Positions 22,094 through 31,640 are shown, numbered from the stretch's first letter. The stretch: 64,000 nt of DNA from Archivesica marissinica (GCA_014843695.1 CM026404.1:81575541-81639540); one strand, 5' to 3'. Numbers and translations: made by a program. Notes: generated by a model not told the origin, from the sequence alone.

Positions 22094-22213
22094 ATACTAC
22101 AAGGTGTGTATCATGAATAACAACAGTTATGTTACAGATTTACCGTTGGTTTAACCATGTCTACACAACGACAATGGATTCAATTGAAATCTGAAAGCTT
22201 ATTGAGATTATCT

Positions 22214-22700
22214 CAATGTACCGTTATATCTCCATTTACCGATATATCTCACATTGGCCGTTATATTTCACATTGGCCGTTATATTTCACATTTACCGTC
22301 ATATCTCACATTTACCGTTATATTTCACATTTACCGTTATATTTCACATTTACCGTTATATCTCCATTTACCGTTATATCTCACATTGGCCGTTATATTT
22401 CACATTTACCGTTATATTTCACATTTACCGTTATATCTCACATTTACCGTCATATCTCACATTTACCGTCATATTTCACATTTACCGTCATATCTCACAT
22501 TTACCGTTATATTTCACATTTACCGTTATATCTCACATTTACCGTCATATCTCACATTTACCGTCATATTTCACATTTACCGTTATATTTCACATTTACC
22601 GTTATATTTCACATTTACCGTTATATCTCACATTTACCGTCATATTTCACATTTACCGTCATATCTCACATTTACCGTCATATCTCACATTTGTGTCAGC
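22214..22700. repeat. 19-bp minisatellite born inside the MITE
   Basis: About 25 copies of CACATTTACCGTYATATYT (19 bp), a few reading CACATTGGCC. The unit is a tandem expansion of the MITE interior, where the intact copy at 40640-40675 has a single ATTTACCGTTATATCTCACA. As 19 is not a multiple of three, all three plus frames stay open and give overlapping false proteins. Confidence 0.9.
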
Positions 22701-22956
22701 ATATTTACTTTTATACTGATCAGATTTAAGATAATTTATCTCTAGGCGACACAACACAGTAGCATGCGCTTCAAATAGGCTCCAATAGTACGCAAACGAC
22801 AGTTCAGGAGCGTGGCTGACCGTTATATGAAATCCTATTTGTAGATAGCAACATCACTGATTATTAATTGAAAGTTAGTGTTCGAATTATTTCGGAAGAC
22901 TTTGTAGTAACAATGCTATTTATAGATAAAGTATGTATTCATTTGCTGGAAGTCGT

Positions 22957-23262
22957 GATAGCGCAGTGGAAGTCGTGATAGCGCAGTGGAAGTCGTGATA
23001 GCGCAGTGGAAGTCGTGATAGCGCAGTGGAAGTCGTGATAGCGCAGTGGATGCGTGTTCGCTTCAGGTGCGAACGGTCTGGAGTTCGAGCCCCCGCTGGA
23101 GCCGTTACGATTGTGCCTTAGGCAATGCATTTAAATTCCACGTTGCCTCTTCTCTCTCCCTCGTGGCGATGGATTCCATCAGGAATGAGGTCTCGAGAGT
23201 GATTAATATAAGTTGAAATAACTTGTTTCGCAATCGAGCTAAAATAAATTTGTATAAACTAT
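22957..23262 (+). mobile_element. SINE-B copy 4 with fivefold repeated head
   Basis: Five tandem copies of AAGTCGTGATAGCGCAGTGG (22957-23050) precede an otherwise normal SINE-B: GTTCGAGCCCCC (box B), CCTTAGGCAATGCATTTAAA, CCATCAGGAATGAGGTCTCG, and the tail TTGTTTCGCAATCGAGCTAA. The repeated unit is the box A region, so this copy carries five box A-like sites. Confidence 0.9.
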
Positions 23263-23423
23263 TAATTTGATATTCAACCATGTGTTTTATCTCCACTACC
23301 CGAATAGCAAACAGTATGCCGTTTGTTTGCAAAAGCAACTTGTGTTGTGATTAGCATTCAAATGGTTAACTATGGTTATCCCGATACATCGTTGTAAAAT
23401 AAATAATGTTTAAATCTAAGCTC

Positions 23424-23465
23424 CATCGTAAAATAAAGTCTTTATTATTATTATTATTATTATAA
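23424..23465 (+). mobile_element. LINE tail remnant (TTA)n
   Basis: AAATAAAGTCTTTATTATTA and further TTA units, the same 3' terminus seen inverted at 20480-20520. It lies just downstream of the donor of the glycosyltransferase first coding exon. Confidence 0.5.
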
Positions 23466-23480
23466 TTTGTAAGAACTTAC

Positions 23481-23586
23481 CTCGAAGCCAACGAAATCGC
23501 ATTGTATCCGGCGCATACTCAGTATGGACTGTACCTATCTCAATATAACAGCGCAATAATATAAAACAAAACACAACAATGGCCAT
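23481..23586 (-). CDS. glycosyltransferase first coding exon (signal anchor)
   Basis: The exon runs from an acceptor (TTTTGTTGCAG before 23605) through a 19-nt leader to ATG at 23586. It encodes 35 residues and ends at a consensus donor (CGAG then GTAAGT) at 23481. The peptide starts MAIVVFCFILLRCYIEIG, a short hydrophobic segment fitting a type II signal anchor or signal peptide. The exon leaves one base (G) over, and the exon at 19443 opens with AT, giving GAT with no break in frame. That phase match and the missing membrane anchor in the main exon are the reasons for joining them, giving a protein of about 466 residues. A different downstream partner is possible. Confidence 0.6.
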
Positions 23587-23892
23587 AGAACGTACTGAAT
23601 ATCCGCTGCAACAAAATAATCCTCGTATCTGTATCATTGCTGCGTCTAAAACCCGTATCGTATTGAAAATAATTGTATGTTGTTAAAATAAATACAAAAA
23701 ATGTAGTGTATTATGCAATATGGTGGTTGCTATGCGCACGATTGTCAGTGACTTATTGCACATACACATTGCATGGTCAACACATGCTACACGTGAGGGT
23801 GCCGGAATAATTGGATTATAAACAGCCGTGTAGTGTTAATTAAGCTTATTAAGCCCTCTGATGCTGGCTTAACTGTCCGTATCATACATCAA

Positions 23893-24045
23893 TAAGGTTG
23901 TATCCGTTATGTCGAATTCCGCCGGACCTAACAGAATACTTCGACATAACCGAATTTGGCTTAACGAAATTCGATATAAACGGAGCCAGTTATATGTAAA
24001 ATGATAGTGTCTGAATCATTGCACTATCCTCCTCATATGGGCAAA
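23893..24045. mobile_element. fragments of the CAGTCTACAT MITE and of SINE-A
   Basis: 23893-23999 matches the MITE at 4757-4946 (TATCCGTTATGTCGAATTCC, ACTTCGACATAACCGAA) but lacks its ends. It abuts ATCATTGCACTATCCTCC and TCATATGGGCAA, a SINE-A remnant with a deletion (about 24013-24045). Confidence 0.6.
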
Positions 24046-24447
24046 CGCACTCAACTGCGGTTCCACGAATGTCAATGTTATGCCTTATATCTGAACGTGT
24101 TAACATTTTTATTGCATAACTATTTGTGATTGTTCTTTGATATATCACTGGCCACCATGGTTGTAAAATGCTACGACGAGGAGACTCTGACTCTGACATT
24201 AACACAATAATATTTCAATATGTCCATAATTTCATTCGTGATACAAAACGATTCTCTGAGTGAAACCCCATGTATATAAGACCCCATGTATATAAGACGT
24301 GCACTTGATGAATGTACCCCTGTCTACCTGCGCTACATTCTCAAATATCTTCTCTTTCTTCTGCATTCTTGCCGGTATTATATTTCTGTCATTTCTAAGC
24401 AATATGCACACTAACATGTGTATACATGTATTAGTTCCACACCGTCC

Positions 24448-24600
24448 AATATAACACTGTGTATTTCGAACTGCGAGAGAACCTATATAAGCTCTGCTTC
24501 CATTTTAATCCTTTCCTATTCCTTGGTGTTGTGTAGGCCTACATGTATTGTTTTGTGAATGTATATAGTGGAATAAATATGTTTACACCAAGGTTGTAAA
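24448..24600 (+). repeat. dispersed repeat R2, copy 2
   Basis: Collinear with the minus strand of 6820-6990, with shared blocks CCTATATAAGCTCTGCTTCC and GTGAATGTATATAGTGGAAT. Class unknown. Confidence 0.65.
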
Positions 24601-24652
24601 ACGTTTTATATGAATATTTGTGAGCTCGTGGGCACGTTACATTGACGTCGTG

Positions 24653-24880
24653 GAAGTCGTAATAGTGCAGTGGATGAGCGTTCGCTTCAGGTGCGAAAGT
24701 CCGGAGTTCGAGCCCCACTGAAGCCGTTACGATTGTGCCCTTAGGCAAGGCATTTAAATTCCATGTTGCCTCTCTCTCCCTCGTGGCGATGGATTCCATC
24801 AGGAATGAGGTCTCGAGAGTGATTTATATAAGTTGAAATAACTTGTTTCGCAATCGAGCTAAAATAAATTTGTATAAACT
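24653..24880 (+). mobile_element. SINE-B copy 5
   Basis: A well-preserved copy with a single head: GGAAGTCGTAATAGTGCAGT (box A-like), GAGTTCGAGCCCC (box B), CCTTAGGCAAGGCATTTAAA, CCATCAGGAATGAGGTCTCG, and the tail TTGTTTCGCAATCGAGCTAA ending TTTGTATAAACT. Confidence 0.9.
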
Positions 24881-24931
24881 AAATTACATTGACTTTTGTT
24901 CAAATAAATACTTACATCCTATAAAATACAA

Positions 24932-25062
24932 TCAAAACTTTGTCAGGTAAAATATAGACGCCTTTCGTCTAGCTGTAAGAAACATGACCACTGCTATCAG
25001 TTGTACGCCAGCTGCCAGCAGAAACACGACTAGATATGAACCCGTCGTGTCCCGAATATAAC
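24932..25062 (-). CDS. monocarboxylate transporter-like (SLC16), last coding exon
   Basis: The exon follows acceptor TATTGTTGCAG and encodes about 43 residues, then TGA at 24934-24932. It reads YIRDTTGSYLVVFLLAAG and a second hydrophobic run, LIAVVMFLTARR. The (G)Y.RD.TGSY motif directly after transmembrane helix 10 is characteristic of SLC16 transporters, and the two hydrophobic runs fit helices 11 and 12. The exon needs one preceding base, which the donor at 26711 supplies (G then GT gives Gly). The cytoplasmic tail is very short for the family. Confidence 0.7.
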
Positions 25063-25130
25063 CTGCAACAATACGCCCATATATACTAGAGGACATAGAA
25101 ATCGCACGCCTACATTATATGATTATTGGC

Positions 25131-25372
25131 TGTCCGATTAGCGCAGTGGTTAGCGCGCTCGCTTCTCACAAATGCAACCCGGGTTAGATCCTCGGACCGG
25201 GAAGTATGTGAGATGGTATGGTGGTCACCATGTGGGTTTTCTCCGGGTACTCCGGTTTCCACCGACACAAATGACCACATTTACGCTTCCATCTGCGCCA
25301 ACGAAAGTGATTAATATAAATTGTTAAAGCTTGTTTCGTAATCGTTGTAAAATAATATAAAGTTTAAACTTT
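25131..25372 (+). mobile_element. SINE-C copy 1
   Basis: The tRNA-like head TGTCCGATTAGCGCAGTGGT, TAGCGCGCTCGCTTCT is followed by GGGTTAGATCC (box B-like), a core with TTTTCTCCGGGTACTCCGGT and a 3' tail TTGTTTCGTAATCGTTGTAA. The tail is clearly related to that of SINE-B. Confidence 0.85.
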
Positions 25373-25542
25373 TTTGTATCAAGTTGTCATAAATTATCAA
25401 GGAATATCACCACATTTTAGTAATTGTTCTGTGTCGTGCTACGAACGCCATTTGAGGATGTGTGAGGATTTAGCTTATCTACCCTCGCCTCCGGCGAACC
25501 ATGTGGGCGAGCGTTGAGGATGTGTATATGTCACAGGCCTTT

Positions 25543-25601
25543 AATGTGTGTGTGTGCGCGTGCGTGTGTGCGTATGCGCGCGCGCGCGCGTGTGTGTGTT
25601 T
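25543..25601. repeat. GT/GC microsatellite
   Basis: Alternating GT with GC interruptions, including a pure GCGCGCGCGCGC run. Such purine-pyrimidine alternation favours Z-DNA. It lies at the 3' end of a minus-strand SINE-A. Confidence 0.9.
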
Positions 25602-25880
25602 TACGTTTATTTAGCGTCGCTACCTGTTGCACATATGAGCGACGCCTCCTGAAGGTATTAGTCATTTTAAATTTTGGAGGATAGTGCATGATACAGACAG
25701 AGACCCATTACAGAGTCTCCTCTGGTTCTTTTACGTGCACGGTGTAAAGCACCGACACGAGACCTCGGTTTAACGTCCCATCTGAAAGACTGTTAATTTT
25801 ATTAGGGTCAGACGGGGGATCGAACCTGCGATCCCTGGATTACCAGTCCAGCGTTTTACCACTGGGCTACATATCCGTCA
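25590..25880 (-). mobile_element. SINE-A copy 7, near full length
   Basis: All blocks are present on the minus strand from the 3' AAATAAACGTAAAACACACA to box B (GGTTCGATCCC) and box A (one substitution). CAGGCCTT(T/G)AATGT on both outer sides (about 25533 and 25880) is a likely target duplication. Confidence 0.9.
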
Positions 25881-26135
25881 GGCCTTGTAATGTATTACAT
25901 GGTGTGTATGTGGAATAAAGGGTTGAGACTGGCGTGTTCTAATTGGATGCACCTAACTACTATATACATAACGGACTAACCAATCAGAACAGTGACCATG
26001 CTGTACTGTTACATGCCACTTACGTGCTACTACAATGTGATACAACTGACTTATACGACATGGTCGATATTATGCAATAGTTATCACAAGAAAGGTGAGA
26101 ACATCCAAGCATTTTATTGTCATCAAGTGGTGGTG

Positions 26136-26388
26136 ATTGCGTTTATTTATCGTCGCAACCGGTTGCCCATATGAGCGACGCCTCTGGAAGAGATTAGTCA
26201 TTTTAGATGTTTGGAGGTTAGTGCAATGATACAGATAGAGACCCATTCCAGAGTATAATCTGGTTCTTCTAAGTGCACGGTGTAAAGCATCGACACGAGA
26301 CCTATGTTTAAAGTCCCATCTGTTAATTGTATTAGGGTCAGACGGGGGATCGATCCAACGTGTTAACCACTGGACTACAGATCCGTCA
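26136..26388 (-). mobile_element. SINE-A copy 8
   Basis: The minus-strand copy carries a deletion that removes most of box B (GATCGATCCAACG remains). GTCATCAA lies on both sides, a possible target duplication. Confidence 0.85.
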
Positions 26389-26479
26389 TCAACAATACAG
26401 TTAATCAAAGACAAAGACATATCAGTAAAGGAAGTGTGACAGTGTATGCTTCTATTGAGATTTGAATGTAGGTCGAATG

Positions 26480-26648
26480 TGACGGTAATCCAGGGATCGC
26501 AGGTTCGATCCCCCCTCTGATCCTAATAAAATGAACAGTCTTTCAGATTGGACTTTAAACCGAGGTCTCCTGTCGGTGCTGAACACCGTCCATGTATTAT
26601 AGAACAAGAGGAGACTGGAATGGGTCGATAAATAAACGTAAACCACGC
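26480..26648 (+). mobile_element. SINE-A copy 9, internally deleted
   Basis: Box B (GGTTCGATCCC) and the core are present. The region from GGAATGGGTC is then joined directly to CGATAAATAAACGTAAA, losing about 100 bp of the 3' half. Confidence 0.85.
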
Positions 26649-26710
26649 ACACTCGGGTGTGTCTTAAAGATTGATCAGGTGATTGTAAGTATAAGACAAA
26701 TGACAATTAC

Positions 26711-27496
26711 CGCTGACAGGTCCGGCAGCTATGTTAGCTATTCCATTTACAGTGAAGGCAAATCCAATGGCATTTCCCAGCTGGTCCCCACCAACAATGT
26801 ACACAGCCGTCACGCTGAAGCACGACACAAACATTCCATATGAAATCACTGCCAGGCACGCAAACATGAGCTTCAGAACCAGAGACTGGCCCAGTAATCA
26901 GCCCCGACATTGATACGGCGGTCAATATACTTGCTAACGCCGGTACAAGCATTGCTTTAATATAGCTTGTCTGCATCAGTATACCAGGCAGCAATCGTCC
27001 GAAGATGCTACAAGCATTAAGTACTAACAGTCCAACATTTGCGTCATTCAATGTGAAACCGGAATCCAGGAAAGTATCAGCAATGAATGTTATTAAAACC
27101 ATGATTGGCGGATATGAGAAGGCTAAGCCGACAACGAAAAACATAAATGTTCTGTTTTTAGCCAGACGCTTAGTGCTGGCATATATCGACACTTGTTCAT
27201 TTTGCTCCTTTTCAATGTCGGTGACTGGTGTCTGCTAAATTATCTTGATCTTTTGTGTCCTGCCAGTGTTATGCGCTTCCAGGTAACTCTTTTGGAAAAT
27301 TATAATCTCACTGTCTGTCATGGGCTCGTGATCTAGTTCACCTTTATTGGTATGTTTAGCATTTGATTTGCTATCATTGTTCTTCGTGTGTGTTTCTCGT
27401 CTTCTCTTTGGTTGCGTCCAAAGCAATGCACAGGGAACAGTATTCATCACAAGACCGGAACAAATCAACAAGGCTCCATGTAAACCGTAGGTATTC
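26711..27496 (-). pseudogene. monocarboxylate transporter-like (SLC16) large exon, with stop and frameshift
   Basis: The exon runs from acceptor ATTTTAG (27497) to a donor GTAATT after CAGCG (26711). It encodes, in order, the end of helix 6 (GLHGALLICSGLVMNTV), a charged cytoplasmic loop, and then helices 7 to 10 (NRTFMFFVVGLAFSY; NVGLLVLNACSIFGRLLPGI; LMFACLAVISYGMF; AFTVNGIANIAAGPVSG). N..F..F...G, G.LLP and GPVSG are MFS/SLC16 landmarks. Two lesions break it: an in-frame TAG at 27237-27235 in the loop and a one-base shift between about 26895 and 26883, where the frame must move by +1. Either this is a pseudogene, or these are base errors in a noisy assembly. The intact flanking exon borders and phases favour recent loss or error over an old pseudogene. 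Confidence 0.75.
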
Positions 27497-27604
27497 CTAA
27501 AATATACAAACTTGTTGTCACCATGCTCTCTTTAGTGTATTACTGGGCTGTTTTCTACCTCCATGCGTTATAATGGTCAAAAACTGCCTGCCTAATAAAT
27601 TTTA

Positions 27605-28883
27605 CTTTTTTAAACTTTATTTACAATAAAATACAATACAATAAGTTTATTGCATAAAACAGACACATGTTTATAGCAATTAAACAGTAGAAACAGGCAG
27701 TGACATGGAATTTTACAAAAGAGCATAATTATAGGTTATTAGTATTCAAATACATGTATATGATATAAAAAGGTGTTAGGTTCGTTGTTTATTTCCAAAA
27801 TATATAAATTTGGAAAGATCGATAGTGATTTTTTGGGATTTGCATGACAAGAGATTAATAAATTTCTGTATAGTCGGCCAGGTATGGTAATATCTTTTAA
27901 TAAATTTCGATCTTAAAGTTGCATAATGTGGGCAGATTAGTATGAAATGATATTCATTTTCCAAAATTCTCGAATTACAATAAATACATAATCTTTCGTT
28001 TCGTGGCAGGTGTAGGTAACGACCACGCTCAATAGCTAAATCATGCGATGATGTTTTAAATCGTGTAAGGGCAATTCTGTATTTGTTTTCTTTAATAAAA
28101 TCAAGGTAAGTTTCAAAGATAAATTCATTTTTAAACAAACTGTATGTCTCTAGACGTGCAGAGTTATTGATAGCAGTATACCAGCGGTGATAATATATGT
28201 CTAATATGCGTGATTTTATAGTATTGTAATTAATAAGCATTCTTGACTGGTTTTGCCACAAATAGGACAGTCCGCATGTATCGATAATATTTTTTAACTG
28301 ATAAGCTTCAGTTCATTTTGTTGTGATAATTTTTGTTTTCAACATCAGTTTTCAACAGTTGGTAAGTTTTATAAAGTAAGGAATCTTCTGGTAAAGTCAA
28401 TAATGTTAAGCAATATTTGACCATTAGTAGTTGTCTGCGTATCGACATGGGAAGACAACCAAGTTCTCCATATAGTGCATTTAGGTTTGTTGAGCGCCTT
28501 ACGCATAATATTTTTCTGCAAAATGTTGAAAGTATTAATTCAACATCGGGTGCATCATGGTAGCCTCATAATTCTGCTGAATAGTTTAAAATTGGTGCGA
28601 CAAGAGAATCAAACAAGCTTAACTTTCTCGATGATGGGAAGTCTACTTGATTAAAAGCAATAAATAATGTATGTAAAGAAAAAGAGGCGTGCTTAGCTAC
28701 AAGTTTTTGTGTTCGATTCCAATTACCGTTCTTGTATAGATGAACACCTAAATATTTAAACGATTCTACAATATCAATACGTGAATTATATATGTAAAAA
28801 TCATGTCGAGAATGTCGACCATTTTCAAAAATCATAATTTTTGTTTTATTAGTATTATTTATTTTACAACGATTGCGAAGCAA
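27605..28883 (-). pseudogene. non-LTR retrotransposon ORF2, C-terminal part and 3' UTR
   Basis: Read on the minus strand, one frame holds the end of a reverse transcriptase (NKTKIMIF, then FKYLGVHLYKNGNW, RKLSLFDSLVAPILNYSAEL). It passes through an in-frame TGA at the position of a usual Trp, and continues with YGELGCLPMSIRRQ and, after another stop, the cysteine/histidine block CIYCN....EYHFILICPHY. The last block is the zinc-knuckle-like C-terminus of many LINE ORF2 proteins. A 3' UTR with AATAAA motifs ends near 27605. The 5' side is truncated at a SINE-C copy. I do not assign a clade; CR1, Jockey or RTE-like are all possible. Confidence 0.8.
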
Positions 28884-29085
28884 GTATCAACAACTTATAT
28901 TAATCACTCTCGTTGGCGTATATGTGGTCATTCGTGTGGGAGTAAACCGGAGTACCCGGAGAAAACCCACCTGTCCGATCTTGCGACAAGCGTTCCATCT
29001 CACATACTTCCTGGTCCGAGGATCGAACTCGGGTTGCATTTGTTAGAAGCGAGCGCACTAACCACTGCGCTAATCGGAATTATAC
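28846..29085 (-). mobile_element. SINE-C copy 2
   Basis: On the minus strand: head TTCCGATTAGCGCAGTGGTT, box B-like CGAGTTCGATCCTCGG, core TTTCTCCGGGTACTCCGGTT, tail CTTGCTTCGCAATCGTTGTA. It abuts the LINE fragment. Confidence 0.85.
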
Positions 29086-29341
29086 TTTATTAGACAGTGC
29101 CTAGTAAACCTTTCTTGACGTCATAATGCTGCGTGTATGACGTCATATGTTCACATATGGTATGATAAACTTCAGAATATTCGGTAAGCTTTACTTTCTA
29201 AAACTTCCTTTTTATCAGAAGATAGGATAAATAGAATATTAGGTAGAGCCTCGTCTTGTATATATTCTCCTACACTCTTAATAAATTAAAATGTATTAGA
29301 CAGTAACCTAATATTCGCTATTGATTACAGGCCCGTAGCCA

Positions 29342-30256
29342 CACTGAGGCACAGGCACCAGACACACACAAAATGTTTTTTAATTTTTGGCCTATGGTCA
29401 TATAGTAAGTAATATATAATAAAGGCAACCAACGAAATTGAAACATGCATGCAGAAACATCGACGAGAAACTAGGTAAAAACGACCAGATCACTGATATG
29501 CCCTCGTGGTCCCGACCGGAAGACCTTATTCTATCAACAAATACTTTTTATTTCATCGAGATCGCTCAAATAACACCTGAATGGCGCTTTGTTTCATCGT
29601 GAACAGCAGGAAATGAAAAGTTGTCGTTTTGGCTGGGCGTTCGGTTTTTGACAACATACGATGTGAATGAATGCTTTTTTTCTCATTGGTCAAAAATGAA
29701 ACATGTAAATACATATATAAACAGCAGCCAATGAAATGCCGCTGTATATTCACCGCGGATCTTATCCAAAATGGAACAATTATTGAATTTTACTTTTGTT
29801 TTGTATTTGATTCCTGTATTGCTCTGTTGGATCTGCACGCCGAGGCTGCAAACAACATGATTCGCGAGAGAAAGATTCCATTTAACGAAGTATGAGTGAT
29901 TTTTAGATGTTATGAGTATTACACTGGGTAAAACGCCGAGAAAACATACCGCCAAATCAAAAACAGAACGCCCAGACAAAACGACAACATTTCATGTCCT
30001 GCTGTTCACGATGAAACAATGTGCCATTCTGGTGTTATTTGACCGATCTCCATGAAATAAAAAGTATTTGTTGATAGAATAAGGTCTTCCGGTCGGGACC
30101 ACGAGGGCATATCAGTGATCTGGTCGCTTTTACCTAGTTTCTCGTCGATGTTTCTGCATGCATGTTTCAATTTCGTTGGTTGCCTTTATTATATATTACT
30201 TACTATATGACCATAGGCCAAAAATAATTTTTTTTTTTTGTGCCTGTGCACTGAGG
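29342..30256. mobile_element. hAT-1 long-inverted-repeat element, 8-bp duplication
   Basis: The element 29350-30248 is flanked by CACTGAGG (29342-29349, 30249-30256). Arms of about 300 bp (29350-29651 and 29954-30248) are inverted copies of each other, and the loop is about 300 bp. Both arms match the shorter copy at 7942-8243. No transposase is encoded. The loop is not repeated elsewhere in this window. Confidence 0.9.
29771..29860 (+). CDS. 29-codon frame in the hAT-1 loop, hydrophobic
   Basis: A short frame in the loop reads MEQLLNFTFVLYLIPVLLCW and then a basic stretch ending in TGA, resembling a signal peptide. Upstream lie ATATATAAA at 29713-29721 and an inverted CCAAT at about 29684, spaced as in a polymerase II promoter. 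An overlapping frame ends at 29895. It is too short for any family assignment. It may be a captured 5' end of a host gene, or chance. Confidence 0.2.
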   Translation: MEQLLNFTFVLYLIPVLLCWICTPRLQTT

Positions 30257-30605
30257 CATACCGAGGCAGCAGCCTCGGTTAAAATGAAATGAAAAATTAA
30301 ATAAATAAAATGCTTTGCTGTCTGTATAAAATGTTGACTGCCCCAGAGCTACGGTCATTACATAGTTATACGTCTAAGCTCATTAAATCAGTTTAGCAGG
30401 AACTCGCTTCTATACCCCAATAATTTTAAAAGGGATCATGCCCCGGACGGTTACCCCAACTGTGGTCCAAAAAGGTTTACTTTTAATCGGTGGGCATGGA
30501 TTTTAAAACCGGATTGTTTGAAGGGGTTATTTGTTAGTTTAAACATATTTTATGTCCCAATATAAAACATATTGAACAATGCATACATTACATATATCAT
30601 ACGTC

Positions 30606-30890
30606 CGCCCCTCGTGGTCGAGTGGTTAAGGTAGCTGACTTGTATACATACCACTGTAACCTATCATCTCTGATGGTCACGGGTTCGAGCCCCGCTCAGA
30701 CCGTGTCTCATTTATATGAAAAAGGTGGCAGTTTCTTACGGAGATTGGTGCACCCAAGTACTCGTTAACCGCTGGAGCCTGCCCAGGAAAGGTGTTGTTA
30801 GGCAAACTGCCCGCCGGCGATATAGCCCAAAATGGTGCTGATGCAGGCGTAAAACCCGAAATATAACATAACATAACATATATCATACAG
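30606..30890 (+). mobile_element. SINE-D copy 1, tRNA-Ser/Leu-like head
   Basis: The head reads CCCTCGTGGTCGAGTGGTTA, with a long variable-arm-like stretch and CGGGTTCGAGCCCCGCTCAG (box B). The core follows (GGCAGTTTCTTACGGAGATT, CGCTGGAGCCTGCCCAGGAA, CCCGCCGGCGATATAGCCC), and the tail is ACATA repeats. The long variable region suggests a class II tRNA source. Confidence 0.85.
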
Positions 30891-31005
30891 AAAAGGGATT
30901 AGAATGAAAGACAGAGTCTTCTCTAATTCGACTAATTCTTCTCCACGATGTTATTTGTTGTTCACGACAATACACAGTCTATGGTCTAAGTACAGAAAGT
31001 GTAGT

Positions 31006-31276
31006 GACACATTAACAACTGGACTGGTAATCCAGGGATCACAGGTTCGATCCCCCGTCTGACCCTAATAAAATTAACAGTCTTTCAGATGGCATTTTAA
31101 ACAGAGGTCTCGTGTCGGTGCTTTACACCGTGCACGTAACAGAACGAGACGAGACTCTGGAATACGTCTCTGTCTGTATCATTGCACTATCTTCTAAAAA
31201 TCTAAAATGATAATCCCTTCAGGAGGCGTTGCTCATATGGGCAACCGGTAGCGACGATAAATTAACGTAAAACACA
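31006..31276 (+). mobile_element. SINE-A copy 10
   Basis: The copy starts within box A (ACAACTGGACTGGTAATCCA). Box B GGTTCGATCCC is intact, the core is partly worn (GGCATTTTAAACAGAGGTCT), and the 3' block is complete. Confidence 0.9.
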
Positions 31277-31312
31277 CACGCACTAATTAGCATGCTAATT
31301 AGGACGTCATAC

Positions 31313-31426
31313 CACCAATCCCTGATCCAGCATTTACAATTGACAACATTACTAGAGCTCTCTTTTCTGAGAAGTATTTACCCACGGCAGCGGAAGACAC
31401 AATGTACATGCAAATGGAACCCATTG
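31313..31426 (-). CDS. monocarboxylate transporter-like (SLC16) upstream exon
   Basis: This is a 114-bp exon between acceptor CATACATTACAG (31427) and donor GTATGA (31312). It reads MGSICMYIVSSAAVGKYFSE, KRALVMLSIVNAGSGIG. The pattern G...Y......G.YF..KRAL.......GSGIG is the conserved helix 4 to 5 signature of SLC16 transporters. The exon ends with one base over, whereas the large exon at 27496 expects two, so at least one small exon (about 15-20 residues of helix 5) lies between and was not found. Exons for helices 1-3 are not seen upstream in this contig. Confidence 0.7.
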
Positions 31427-31469
31427 CTGTAATGTATGAATGTATATATATGTTTATTTGTATTTCCGA

Positions 31470-31640
31470 ATTCTCATTTATATGAAAAAGTTGGCAGTTT
31501 CTTACGGAGGTTGGTGCACCCAAGTACTGGTTAACCGCTGGAGCCTGCCCAGGAAAGGTGTTGTTAGGTAAACTGCCCGCCGGCGATATAGCCCAAAATG
31601 GTGCTGATGCAGGCGTAAAACCCGAAATATAACATATATA
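31470..31640 (+). mobile_element. SINE-D copy 2, 5' truncated
   Basis: The copy begins at the core (CTCATTTATATGAAAAAGTT) and ends AACATATATAAC. The tRNA head is missing. Confidence 0.85.

Larger units (their letters stand above)
21180..22920 (+). mobile_element. TTAA-flanked MITE, copy 2, heavily expanded
   Basis: The 5' end TTAATAAAGCGACAGTGCAT is at 21180. Blocks GTTTGTTGACATAGCAAAAT, ATCATGAATAACA and TTACCGTTATATCTC follow, and the 3' part (TTCAGGAGCGT, GACCGTTATATGAAATCCTA, TTAGTGTTCGAATTATTTCG) reaches about 22920. It is inflated to 1.7 kb by a 75-bp duplication, a hAT-like MITE (21803-22085) and a 19-bp array (22214-22700). Confidence 0.65.
19444..23480 (-). other. proposed intron of the glycosyltransferase gene
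   Basis: GTAAGT at the donor (23480 downward) and TTGTTTTAG at the acceptor (ending 19444) bracket about 4.0 kb. It is filled with SINE-A and SINE-B copies, a long perfect hairpin, a LINE tail, a TTAA-flanked MITE, a hAT-like MITE and two minisatellites. No other coding exon was seen inside it. Confidence 0.55.
29320..30440. mobile_element. hAT-2 MITE copy 2, interrupted by hAT-1
   Basis: The left end CAGGCCCGTAGCCACACTGA starts at 29328. The element resumes at 30249 with CACTGAGGCATACCGAGGCA and runs through GCTTCTATACCCCAATAATT to about 30440. The 899-bp hAT-1 element is inserted between, so hAT-1 moved later than hAT-2 at this site. Confidence 0.75.

Noticed and set aside
28803..29093. 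96-codon plus-strand frame
   Set aside because: It runs antisense through SINE-C and the LINE fragment end; it is explained by repeats.
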